Source: Megalopta genalis
Lineage: Eukaryota > Arthropoda > Insecta > Hymenoptera > Halictidae
Length of the DNA: 64,000 nt
Assembly (NCBI RefSeq): GCF_051020955.1
Contig: NW_027476336.1
Coordinates: 186,001-250,000 of the forward strand
Direction: 5' to 3'
In this document: in pieces, positions 12,617 to 24,177 of the stretch
Numbering within the stretch: the stretch's first letter is position 1
How the letters are laid out: every line of letters starts with the position of its first letter
The notes under the pieces: generated by a model
What the model was told of the DNA's origin: nothing
Seen by the model: only the letters and a program-made list of their open reading frames with translations
Database searches by the model: none
Made by a program: the position numbers and the translations under genes

Positions 12617-14314
12617 TTGGCTTCAAATCCATGCAAAACAAATGGTTTAACTACAAATACTTGTGATATACATTATTTATCTACAACGGCATGCGAAACA
12701 AACGAGTTAACTTCAAATCCATGCGATACACATGATTTTGCTTCAAATAAATGCGATGTAGAAGGTTTAGCTTCAAATCCATGCCATACACAAGATTTAG
12801 CTTCAAATCAATGCGATGTAGTAGGTTCAGCTTCAAATCCATGCGACACATATGATTTAGCTTCAAATACTTGCGATATAAGTGATATAGCTTCAAAAGC
12901 TGTAGGAACAAACGAGGTAGCTTCAATTCCATGCGAGACACATGATTTAGCTTCAAATCAATGCGATGTAGAAGGTTCAGCTTCAAATCCATACGAAACA
13001 CATGATTTAGCTTCAAATCAAATCGAAGTACAATACTTAGATTCAAATCCATGCGAAACAAATGCTTTAGCTTCAAATCAATGCGAAGTAGAAGGCGTAG
13101 CTTCAAATCCATGCGAAATAAATGGATTAGCTACAAATACTTGTGATATACATTATTTAGCTACAACTGCATGCGAAACTAACGAGTTAGCTTCAAATCC
13201 ATGCGATACACATGATTTAGCTTCAAATCAATGCGATGTGGAAGGTTTAGCTTCAAATCCATGCGATACACAAGATTTAGCTACAAATCAATGCGATGTA
13301 GTAGGTTCAGCTTCAAATCCATGCGACACATATGATTTAGCTTCAAATACTTGCGATAAAAGTGATATAGCTTCAAAAGCTGTAGGAACAAACGAGGTAG
13401 CTTCAATTCCATGCGAGACACATGATTTAGCTTCAAATCAATGCGATGTAGAAGGTTCAGCTTCATATCCAAGTGTAACACATGATTTAGCTTCAAATAT
13501 TTGCGATATAAGTGATATAGCTTCGAATACAGGCGAAACGAACGAGTTCGCTTCAAATCCATGCGAAACACATGAATCAGCTGCAAATCAATGCAATGTA
13601 GAAGGTTTAGCTTCAAATCCATGCGAAACACATGATTTAGCTGCAAATCAATGCGATGTAGAAGGTTTAGCTTCAAATCCATACGAAACACATGATTTAG
13701 CTTCAAATCAATTCGAAGGGCAAGGCTTAGATTCAAATCCATGCGAAACAAATGATTTAGCTTCAGATGAATGCGAAGTAGAAGGCTCAGCTTCAAATCC
13801 ATGCGGCACATATGATTTAGCTTTAAATACTTGCGATATAAGTGACATAGTTTCAAATGGAGGCGAAACGAACGAGTTAGCTTCAAATCCATGCGAAACA
13901 CATGATTTAGCTGTAAATCAATGTGATGTAGAAGGTTTAGCTTCAAATCCATGCGATACACAAGATTTAGCTTCAAATCAATGCGATGTAGAAGGTTCAA
14001 CTTCAAACCCATGCGACACATATGATTTAGCTTCAAATACTTGCGATATAAGTGATATAGCTTCAAAAGCTGTAGGAACAAACGAGGTAGCTTCAAATCC
14101 ATGCGAAACACATGATTCAGCTGCAAATCAATGCGATGTAGAAGGTTTAGCTTCAAATCCATGCGAAACAAATGGTTTAGCTACAAATACTTGTGATATA
14201 CATTATTTAGCTACAACTGCTTGCGAAACTAACGAGTTAGCTTCAAATCTATGCGAAACACACGATTTATCTTCAAATCAATGCGATGTAGAAGGTTTAG
14301 CTTCAAATCAATAA
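12617..14314 (+). other. 565-codon repeat-derived open frame, not called as a gene
   Basis: The frame reads as ~56 decapeptides of pattern S-N-x-C-[DE]-x-x-[DEG]-[LIV]-A, such as SNPCETHDLA and SNQCDVEGLA, with no N-terminal signal, no non-repeat domain and no unique C terminus. The start is an ATG inside a monomer (ATGGCTTC arises from a TTGGCT variant) and no start context stands out. It ends at TAA (14,312-14,314) in a recurrent monomer variant and the frame continues with the same repeat after it. An identical-length frame occurs in D copy 2. It is best explained by the 30-bp period being divisible by three. A coding origin for the repeat is possible but not shown. Confidence 0.8.
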
Positions 14315-15300
14315 GAGGTAGAAGGTTTAGCTTCAAATCAATAGAATATAGAATGTTTAGCTTCAAATCAATGCGATGTAGAAGGTTTAGCTTCAAATCC
14401 ATACGAAACACATGATTTAGCTTCAAATCAATTCGAAGGGCAAGGCTTAGATTCAAATCCATGCGAAACAAATGATTTAGCTTCAGATGAATGCGAAGTA
14501 GAAGGCTCAGCTTCAAATCCATGCGGCACATATGATTTAGCTTTAAATACTTGCGATATAAGTGACATAGTTTCAACTGGAGGCGATACGAACGAGTTAG
14601 CTTCAAATCCATGCGAAACACATGATTTATCTTCAAATCAAAGCGATGTAGAAGGTTTAGCTTCAAATCCATGCGATACACAAGATTTAGCTTCAAATGA
14701 ATGCGATGTAGTAGGTTCAGCTTCAAATCCATGCGACACATATGATTTAGCTTCAAATACTTGCGATATAAGTGATATAGCTTCAAAAGCTGGAGGAACA
14801 AACGAGGTGGCTTCAATTCCATGCGAAACAAATGATTTAGCTTCAAATCAATGCGAAGTAGAAGACGTAGCTTCAAATCCAAACGAAACAAATGGTTTAG
14901 CTACAAATACTTGTGATATAGATTATTTAGCTACAACTGCATGCGAAACTAACGAGTTAGCATCAAATCCATGCGAAACACGCGATTTATCTTCAAATCA
15001 ATGCGATGTAGAAGGTTTGCTTCAAATCAATAAGAGGTAGATGGTTTAGCTTCAAATCAATAGAATATAGAAGGTTTAGCTTCAAATCAATAGAATATAG
15101 AAGGTTTAGCTTCAAATAAATGCGATGTAGAAGGTTTAGCTTCAAATCCATACGACACACATGATTTAGCTTCAAATCAAATCGAAGTACAATGCTTAGA
15201 TTCAAATCCATGCGAAACAAATGCTTTAGCTTCAAATCAATGCGAAGTAGAAGGCGTAGCTTCAAATCCATGCGAAACAAATGGATTAGCTACAAATACT

Positions 15301-17460
15301 TGTGATATACATGATTTACCTTCAACTGCATGCGAAACAAATGAGTTAGCTTCAAATGAATGCGAAGTGTGAGGTTTATCTTCAAATCCATGCGAAACAA
15401 ATGGTTTAGCTTCAAATACTTGTAATATACATAATTTTGCTTCAGATGCATGCGAAACAAACGATTTAGCTTCACACCCAAGGGAAACACATGATTTAAC
15501 TTCAAATCAATGCGAAGTAGAAGGCTTAGCTTCAAATCCATGCAACACAAATTATTTAGCTTCTTATACTTGCGATATAAGTGATATAGCTTCAAATGCA
15601 GGCGAAACAAACGAGTGATCTTTAAATCCAAGCGTAACACATGATTCAACTGCAAATCAATGTGATGTAGAAGGTTTAGCTTCAAATCCATGCGATACAC
15701 AAGATTTAGCTTCAAATCAATGCGATGTAGAAGGTTTAGCTTCAAATCAATTAGAGGTAGAAGATTCAGCTTCAAATCAATAGAATATAGAAGGTTTAGC
15801 TTCAAATCAATGCGATGTAGAAGGTTTAGCTTCAAATCCATACGAAACACATGATTTAGCTTCAAATCTATTCGAAGGACAAGACTTAGATTCAAATCCA
15901 TGCGAAACAAATGATTTAGCTTCAAATGAATGCGAAGTAGAAGGCTTAGCTTCAAATCCATGCAAAACAAATGGTTTTGCTACAAATACTTGTGATATAC
16001 ATTATTTAGATACAACTGCATGCGAAACAAACGAGATACCTTCAAATCCATGCTATATACATGATTTATCTTCAAATCCATGCGAAACAAATGGTTTAGC
16101 TCCATATACTTGTGATATACATGATTTAGCTTCAACCGGATGCGAAACAAACGAGTTAGCTTCAAATCCAAGAGAAAAACATGATTTAGCTTCAAATCAA
16201 TGCGAAATAGAAGGCTTAGCATCAAATTCATGCAACACAAATTATTTAGCTTCTTATACTTGGGATAAAAGTGATATAGCTTCAAATGCAGGCGAAACAA
16301 ACGAGTGATCTTCAAATCCAAGCGTAACACATGATTTAACTTCAAATCAATACGAAGTAGAAGATTTAGGTTCAAATACATGCGAAACAAATGGTTCAGC
16401 TACAAATACTTGTGATATACATGATTTACCTTCAACTGCATGCGAAACAAACGATTTAGCTTCACACCCAAGGGAAACACATGATTTAACTTCAAATCAA
16501 TGCGAAGTAGAAGGCTTAGCATCAAATCCATGCAACACAAATTATTTAGCTTCTTATACTTGCGATATAAGTGATATAGCTTCAAATGCAGGCGAAACAA
16601 ACGAGTGATCCTCAAATCCAAGCGTAACACATGATTTAAATTCAAATCAATGGGAAGTAGAAGATGTACCTCCAAATCCATGCGAAACGAATGGTTCAGC
16701 TTCAAATACTTGTGATATACATGATTTACCTTCAACTGCATGCGAAACAAACGAGTTAGCTTCAAATCCAAGCAAAACACATGATTTAGCTTCAAATCAA
16801 TGCGAAATAGAAGCCTTAGCATCAAATCCATGCGACACAAATTATTTAGCTTCATATACATGTGATACAAGTGATATAGCTTCAAATGCAGGCGAAACAC
16901 ACGAGTGAGCTTTAAATCCAAGCGTAACACATGATTTAACTTCAAATCAATGGGAAGTAGAAGGCTTAGCATCAAATTCATGCAACACAAATCATTTGGC
17001 TTCTTATACTTGCGATATAAGTGATATAGCTTCAAATGCAGGCGAAACAAACGAGTGATCTTCAAATCCAACCCGAACACATGATTTAACTTCAAATCAA
17101 TGGGAAGTAGAAGGCTTAGCATCAAATCCATGCAACGCAAGTTAATTAGCTGCTCATACTTGCGATATAAGTGATCTAGCTTCAAATGCAGGCGAAACAA
17201 ACGAGTGATCTTCAAATCCAAGCGTAACACATGATTTAACTTCAAATCAATGGTAAGTAGAAGATGTACCTCCAAATCCATGCGATACAAATGTTTCAGC
17301 TTCACATACTTGTGATATACATGATTTAGCTTCAACTGCATGCGAAACAAACGAGTTAGCTTCAACTCCAAGCGAAACACATGATTTAAATTCAAATCAA
17401 TGCGAAGTAGAAGATTTAGGTTCAAATACATGCGAAACGAATGGTTCAGCTTCAAATACT
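15301..17460. repeat. 2,160-bp sub-block E inside repeat D
   Basis: The sequence starting TGTGATATACATGATTTACC at 15,301 restarts at 17,461 (exactly 2,160 bp = 72 monomers) and is cut short at 17,652 by the start of D copy 2. The same sub-block occupies 20,370-22,529 in copy 2. From ~15,980 it is rich in diverged monomers not common elsewhere (TTCTTATACTTG, CTCCAAATCC, GGGAAGTAG, GAGTGATCTTC). TGA in the plus frame is frequent and the minus frame is largely open. Confidence 0.85.
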
Positions 17461-17652
17461 TGTGATATACATGATTTACCTTCAACTGCATGCGAAACAA
17501 ATGAGTTAGCTTCAAATGAATGCGAAGTGTGAGGTTTATCTTCAAATCCATGCGAAACAAATGGTTTAGCTTCAAATACTTGTAATATACATAATTTTGC
17601 TTCAGATGCATGCGAAACAAACGATTTAGCTTCACACCCAAGGGAAACACAT

Positions 17653-20600
17653 GATTTAGCTTCAAATGAATGCGAAGTAGAAGGCTTGGCTTCAAATCCA
17701 TGCAAAACAAATGGTTTAACTACAAATACTTGTGATATACATTATTTAGCTACAACGGCATGCGAAACAAACGAGTTAACTTCAAATCCATGCGATACAC
17801 ATGATTTTGCTTCAAATAAATGCGATGTAGAAGGTTTAGCTTCAAATCCATGCCATACACAAGATTTAGCTTCAAATCAATGCGATGTAGTAGGTTCAGC
17901 TTCAAATCCATGCGACACATATGATTTAGCTTCAAATACTTGCGATATAAGTGATATAGCTTCAAAAGCTGTAGGAACAAACGAGGTAGCTTCAATTCCA
18001 TGCGAGACACATGATTTAGCTTCAAATCAATGCGATGTAGAAGGTTCAGCTTCAAATCCATACGAAACACATGATTTAGCTTCAAATCAAATCGAAGTAC
18101 AATACTTAGATTCAAATCCATGCGAAACAAATGCTTTAGCTTCAAATCAATGCGAAGTAGAAGGCGTAGCTTCAAATCCATGCGAAATAAATGGATTAGC
18201 TACAAATACTTGTGATATACATTATTTAGCTACAACTGCATGCGAAACTAACGAGTTAGCTTCAAATCCATGCGATACACATGATTTAGCTTCAAATCAA
18301 TGCGATGTGGAAGGTTTAGCTTCAAATCCATGCGATACACAAGATTTAGCTACAAATCAATGCGATGTAGTAGGTTCAGCTTCAAATCCATGCGACACAT
18401 ATGATTTAGCTTCAAATACTTGCGATAAAAGTGATATAGCTTCAAAAGCTGTAGGAACAAACGAGGTAGCTTCAATTCCATGCGAGACACATGATTTAGC
18501 TTCAAATCAATGCGATGTAGAAGGTTCAGCTTCATATCCAAGTGTAACACATGATTTAGCTTCAAATATTTGCGATATAAGTGATATAGCTTCGAATACA
18601 GGCGAAACGAACGAGTTCGCTTCAAATCCATGCGAAACACATGAATCAGCTGCAAATCAATGCAATGTAGAAGGTTTAGCTTCAAATCCATGCGAAACAC
18701 ATGATTTAGCTGCAAATCAATGCGATGTAGAAGGTTTAGCTTCAAATCCATACGAAACACATGATTTAGCTTCAAATCAATTCGAAGGGCAAGGCTTAGA
18801 TTCAAATCCATGCGAAACAAATGATTTAGCTTCAGATGAATGCGAAGTAGAAGGCTCAGCTTCAAATCCATGCGGCACATATGATTTAGCTTTAAATACT
18901 TGCGATATAAGTGACATAGTTTCAAATGGAGGCGAAACGAACGAGTTAGCTTCAAATCCATGCGAAACACATGATTTAGCTGTAAATCAATGTGATGTAG
19001 AAGGTTTAGCTTCAAATCCATGCGATACACAAGATTTAGCTTCAAATCAATGCGATGTAGAAGGTTCAACTTCAAACCCATGCGACACATATGATTTAGC
19101 TTCAAATACTTGCGATATAAGTGATATAGCTTCAAAAGCTGTAGGAACAAACGAGGTAGCTTCAAATCCATGCGAAACACATGATTCAGCTGCAAATCAA
19201 TGCGATGTAGAAGGTTTAGCTTCAAATCCATGCGAAACAAATGGTTTAGCTACAAATACTTGTGATATACATTATTTAGCTACAACTGCTTGCGAAACTA
19301 ACGAGTTAGCTTCAAATCTATGCGAAACACACGATTTATCTTCAAATCAATGCGATGTAGAAGGTTTAGCTTCAAATCAATAAGAGGTAGAAGGTTTAGC
19401 TTCAAATCAATAGAATATAGAATGTTTAGCTTCAAATCAATGCGATGTAGAAGGTTTAGCTTCAAATCCATACGAAACACATGATTTAGCTTCAAATCAA
19501 TTCGAAGGGCAAGGCTTAGATTCAAATCCATGCGAAACAAATGATTTAGCTTCAGATGAATGCGAAGTAGAAGGCTCAGCTTCAAATCCATGCGGCACAT
19601 ATGATTTAGCTTTAAATACTTGCGATATAAGTGACATAGTTTCAACTGGAGGCGATACGAACGAGTTAGCTTCAAATCCATGCGAAACACATGATTTATC
19701 TTCAAATCAAAGCGATGTAGAAGGTTTAGCTTCAAATCCATGCGATACACAAGATTTAGCTTCAAATGAATGCGATGTAGTAGGTTCAGCTTCAAATCCA
19801 TGCGACACATATGATTTAGCTTCAAATACTTGCGATATAAGTGATATAGCTTCAAAAGCTGGAGGAACAAACGAGGTGGCTTCAATTCCATGCGAAACAA
19901 ATGATTTAGCTTCAAATCAATGCGAAGTAGAAGACGTAGCTTCAAATCCAAACGAAACAAATGGTTTAGCTACAAATACTTGTGATATAGATTATTTAGC
20001 TACAACTGCATGCGAAACTAACGAGTTAGCTTCAAATCCATGCGAAACACGCGATTTATCTTCAAATCAATGCGATGTAGAAGGTTTGCTTCAAATCAAT
20101 AAGAGGTAGATGGTTTAGCTTCAAATCAATAGAATATAGAAGGTTTAGCTTCAAATCAATAGAATATAGAAGGTTTAGCTTCAAATAAATGCGATGTAGA
20201 AGGTTTAGCTTCAAATCCATACGACACACATGATTTAGCTTCAAATCAAATCGAAGTACAATGCTTAGATTCAAATCCATGCGAAACAAATGCTTTAGCT
20301 TCAAATCAATGCGAAGTAGAAGGCGTAGCTTCAAATCCATGCGAAACAAATGGATTAGCTACAAATACTTGTGATATACATGATTTACCTTCAACTGCAT
20401 GCGAAACAAATGAGTTAGCTTCAAATGAATGCGAAGTGTGAGGTTTATCTTCAAATCCATGCGAAACAAATGGTTTAGCTTCAAATACTTGTAATATACA
20501 TAATTTTGCTTCAGATGCATGCGAAACAAACGATTTAGCTTCACACCCAAGGGAAACACATGATTTAACTTCAAATCAATGCGAAGTAGAAGGCTTAGCT

Positions 20601-22721
20601 TCAAATCCATGCAACACAAATTATTTAGCTTCTTATACTTGCGATATAAGTGATATAGCTTCAAATGCAGGCGAAACAAACGAGTGATCTTTAAATCCAA
20701 GCGTAACACATGATTCAACTGCAAATCAATGTGATGTAGAAGGTTTAGCTTCAAATCCATGCGATACACAAGATTTAGCTTCAAATCAATGCGATGTAGA
20801 AGGTTTAGCTTCAAATCAATTAGAGGTAGAAGATTCAGCTTCAAATCAATAGAATATAGAAGGTTTAGCTTCAAATCAATGCGATGTAGAAGGTTTAGCT
20901 TCAAATCCATACGAAACACATGATTTAGCTTCAAATCTATTCGAAGGACAAGACTTAGATTCAAATCCATGCGAAACAAATGATTTAGCTTCAAATGAAT
21001 GCGAAGTAGAAGGCTTAGCTTCAAATCCATGCAAAACAAATGGTTTTGCTACAAATACTTGTGATATACATTATTTAGATACAACTGCATGCGAAACAAA
21101 CGAGATACCTTCAAATCCATGCTATATACATGATTTATCTTCAAATCCATGCGAAACAAATGGTTTAGCTCCATATACTTGTGATATACATGATTTAGCT
21201 TCAACCGGATGCGAAACAAACGAGTTAGCTTCAAATCCAAGAGAAAAACATGATTTAGCTTCAAATCAATGCGAAATAGAAGGCTTAGCATCAAATTCAT
21301 GCAACACAAATTATTTAGCTTCTTATACTTGGGATAAAAGTGATATAGCTTCAAATGCAGGCGAAACAAACGAGTGATCTTCAAATCCAAGCGTAACACA
21401 TGATTTAACTTCAAATCAATACGAAGTAGAAGATTTAGGTTCAAATACATGCGAAACAAATGGTTCAGCTACAAATACTTGTGATATACATGATTTACCT
21501 TCAACTGCATGCGAAACAAACGATTTAGCTTCACACCCAAGGGAAACACATGATTTAACTTCAAATCAATGCGAAGTAGAAGGCTTAGCATCAAATCCAT
21601 GCAACACAAATTATTTAGCTTCTTATACTTGCGATATAAGTGATATAGCTTCAAATGCAGGCGAAACAAACGAGTGATCCTCAAATCCAAGCGTAACACA
21701 TGATTTAAATTCAAATCAATGGGAAGTAGAAGATGTACCTCCAAATCCATGCGAAACGAATGGTTCAGCTTCAAATACTTGTGATATACATGATTTACCT
21801 TCAACTGCATGCGAAACAAACGAGTTAGCTTCAAATCCAAGCAAAACACATGATTTAGCTTCAAATCAATGCGAAATAGAAGCCTTAGCATCAAATCCAT
21901 GCGACACAAATTATTTAGCTTCATATACATGTGATACAAGTGATATAGCTTCAAATGCAGGCGAAACACACGAGTGAGCTTTAAATCCAAGCGTAACACA
22001 TGATTTAACTTCAAATCAATGGGAAGTAGAAGGCTTAGCATCAAATTCATGCAACACAAATCATTTGGCTTCTTATACTTGCGATATAAGTGATATAGCT
22101 TCAAATGCAGGCGAAACAAACGAGTGATCTTCAAATCCAACCCGAACACATGATTTAACTTCAAATCAATGGGAAGTAGAAGGCTTAGCATCAAATCCAT
22201 GCAACGCAAGTTAATTAGCTGCTCATACTTGCGATATAAGTGATCTAGCTTCAAATGCAGGCGAAACAAACGAGTGATCTTCAAATCCAAGCGTAACACA
22301 TGATTTAACTTCAAATCAATGGTAAGTAGAAGATGTACCTCCAAATCCATGCGATACAAATGGTTCAGCTTCACATACTTGTGATATACATGATTTAGCT
22401 TCAACTGCATGCGAAACAAACGAGTTAGCTTCAACTCCAAGCGAAACACATGATTTAAATTCAAATCAATGCGAAGTAGAAGATTTAGGTTCAAATACAT
22501 GCGAAACGAATGGTTCAGCTTCAAATACTTGTGATATACATGATTTACCTTCAACTGCATGCGAAACAAATGAGTTAGCTTCAAATGAATGCGAAGTGTG
22601 AGGTTTATCTTCAAATCCATGCGAAACAAATGGTTTAGCTTCAAATACTTGTAATATACATAATTTTGCTTCAGATGCATGCGAAACAAACGATTTAGCT
22701 TCACACCCAAGGGAAACACAT
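17653..22721. repeat. Higher-order repeat D, copy 2 (5,069 bp)
   Basis: This is a near-perfect tandem duplicate of the preceding unit, with the same internal 29-bp monomer and the same order of monomer types. It ends where copy 1 jumped back to its start: copy 1 reads ATGATTTAGCTTCAAATGAA at the junction, while this copy continues with TGATTTAACTTCAAATC into a further partial repeat. Such near-identity over 5 kb means either very recent duplication or homogenisation, or an assembly that placed one unit twice. Confidence 0.92.
17686..19383 (+). other. Second copy of the 565-codon repeat-derived frame
   Basis: This is the same frame 5,069 bp downstream in D copy 2, with the same stop variant at 19,381-19,383. 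Only one residue difference was noticed in the first 30 residues (LATTACETNE against LSTTACETNE). Being a passenger of a 5-kb duplication, its conservation says nothing about selection on the protein. Confidence 0.8.
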
Positions 22722-23199
22722 GATTTAACTTCAAATCAATGCGAAGTAGAAGGCTTAGCTTCAAATCCATGCAACACAAATTATTTAGCTTCTTATACTT
22801 GCGATATAAGTGATATAGCTTCAAATGCAGGCGAAACAAACGAGTGATCTTCAAATCCAAGCGTAACACATGATTCAACTGCAAATCAATGTGATGTAGA
22901 AGGTTTAGCTTCAAATCCATGCGATACACAAGATTTAGCTTCAAATCAATGCGATGTAGAAGGTTTAGCTTCAAATCAATTAGAGGTAGAAGATTCAGCT
23001 TCAAATCAATAGAATATAGAAGGTTTAGCTTCAAATCAATGCGATGTAGAAGGTTTAGCTTCAAATCCATACGAAACACATGATTTAGCTTCAAATCTAT
23101 TCGAAGGACAAGACTTAGATTCAAATCCATGCGAAACAAATGATTTAGCTTCAAATGAATGCGAAGTAGAAGGCTTAGCTTCAAATCCATGCAAAACAA
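21469..23199 (-). other. 576-codon minus-strand repeat-derived open frame, longest in window
   Basis: The frame is a run of decapeptides L-[KN]-L-[NTY]-x-x-[FYH]-[RHP]-x-[DYL], rich in Leu, Lys, Arg, His and Asn, all repeat and nothing else. It is long because sub-block E and its partial third copy lack the TTAGCTACA junction that puts TAG in this frame; at 21,469 such a junction ends it (KYL then stop). The overlapping plus frame has several TGA codons here. There is no signal peptide, known domain or start context, so I do not call a gene. Confidence 0.8.
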
Positions 23200-23296
23200 A
23201 TGGTTTTGCTACAAATACTTGTGATATACATTATTTAGATACAACTGCATGCGAAACAAACGAGATACCTTCAAATCCATGCTATATACATGATTT
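22530..23296. repeat. Third, partial copy of sub-block E
   Basis: This stretch matches 20,370-21,136 at an offset of 2,160 bp. The match ends near 23,296, where TATATACATGATTTAGC followed by TCAATGCG replaces TATATACATGATTTATC followed by TCCATGCG. It shows that the 2,160-bp period can amplify independently of the 5,069-bp unit that contains it. Confidence 0.85.
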
Positions 23297-24177
23297 AGCT
23301 TCAAATCAATGCGAAACAAACGAGATACCTTCAAATCCATGCGATACACAAGATTTAGTTTCAAATCAATGCGATGTATTAGGTTCAGCTTCAAATCCAT
23401 TCGACACATATGATTTAGCTTCAAATACTTGCGATATAAGTGATATAGCTTCAAAAGCAGGAGGAACAAACGAGGTAGCTTCAATTCCATGCGAAACAAA
23501 TGATTTAGCTTCAAATCAATGCGAAGTAGAAGGCGTAGCTTCAAATCCATGCGAAACAAATGGTTTAGCTACAAATACTTGTGATATAGATTATTTAGCT
23601 ACAACTGCATGCGAAACTAACGAGTTAGCTTCAAATCCATGCGAAACACACGATTTATCTTCAAATCAATACGATGTAGAAGGTTTGCTTCAAATCCATG
23701 CGACACATATGATTTAGCTTCAAATACTTGCGATATAAGTGATATAGCTTCAAAAGCTGGAGGAACAAACGAGGTGGCTTCAATTCCATGCGAAACAAAC
23801 GATTTAGCTTCAAATCAATGCGATGTAGAAGGTTTAGCTTCAAATCCATGCGATACACAAGATTTAGCTTCAAATCAATGGGATGTATTAGGTTCAGATT
23901 CAAATCCTTGCGGCACATATGATTTAGCTTCAAATACTTGCGATATTAGTGATATAGCTTCAAAAACTGTAGGAACAAACAAGGTAGCTTCAAGTCCATG
24001 CGAGAAACATGATTTAGCTTCAAATCAATGCGATGTAGAAGGTTTAGCTTCAAATCCAAGCGTAACACATGATTTAGCTTCAAATACTTGCGATATAAGT
24101 GATATAGCTTCAAATACAGGCGAAACGAACGAGTTAGCTTCAAATCCATGCGAAAGACATGATTCAGCTGCAAATCA
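23297..24177. repeat. Transitional satellite segment between repeats D/E and H
   Basis: Ordinary monomers with a 29-bp unit near 23,684 (GAAGGTTTGCTTC). The monomer order resembles parts of 45-47 kb and of 14.7-15.0 kb but belongs to neither flanking HOR. From ~24,066 the sequence already resembles the entry of the following HOR. No gene is seen. Confidence 0.75.

Larger units (their letters stand above)
12584..17652. repeat. Higher-order repeat D, copy 1 (5,069 bp)
   Basis: This segment is repeated immediately downstream with a constant offset of 5,069 bp (169 x 30 minus 1). The minus 1 comes from one 29-bp monomer (GAAGGTTTGCTTC at 15,011). Comparing it with copy 2 by eye I found only three mismatches: 12,680/17,749, 14,962/20,031 and 17,294/22,363. 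The first half holds the long plus-frame run and the second half holds a distinct monomer subfamily with TTCTTATACTTG, CAAACGAGTGATC and GGGAAGTAGAAG variants. The junction with copy 2 lies in a shared GATTTAGCTTCAAATGAATG monomer. Confidence 0.92.

Noticed and set aside
14300..15020. Ciliate-type code with TAA/TAG read as Gln, which would remove many plus-frame stops
   Set aside because: Reassignment would join some frames (for example 12,617 to ~15,010), but TGA also recurs in the same frame (GAGTGATCT, CCTTGACAT, CCATGAGAA). The inherited 29-, 31- and 40-bp monomers break the frame repeatedly. The minus frame is interrupted as well. Nothing independent supports a variant code.
12617..23199. 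Giant repeat-protein genes on the plus (565 codons, twice) or minus (576 codons) strand
   Set aside because: The frames consist only of the decapeptide repeat, overlap each other on opposite strands, end at inherited stop variants after which the repeat goes on unchanged, and lack start context, signal peptide and unique domains.
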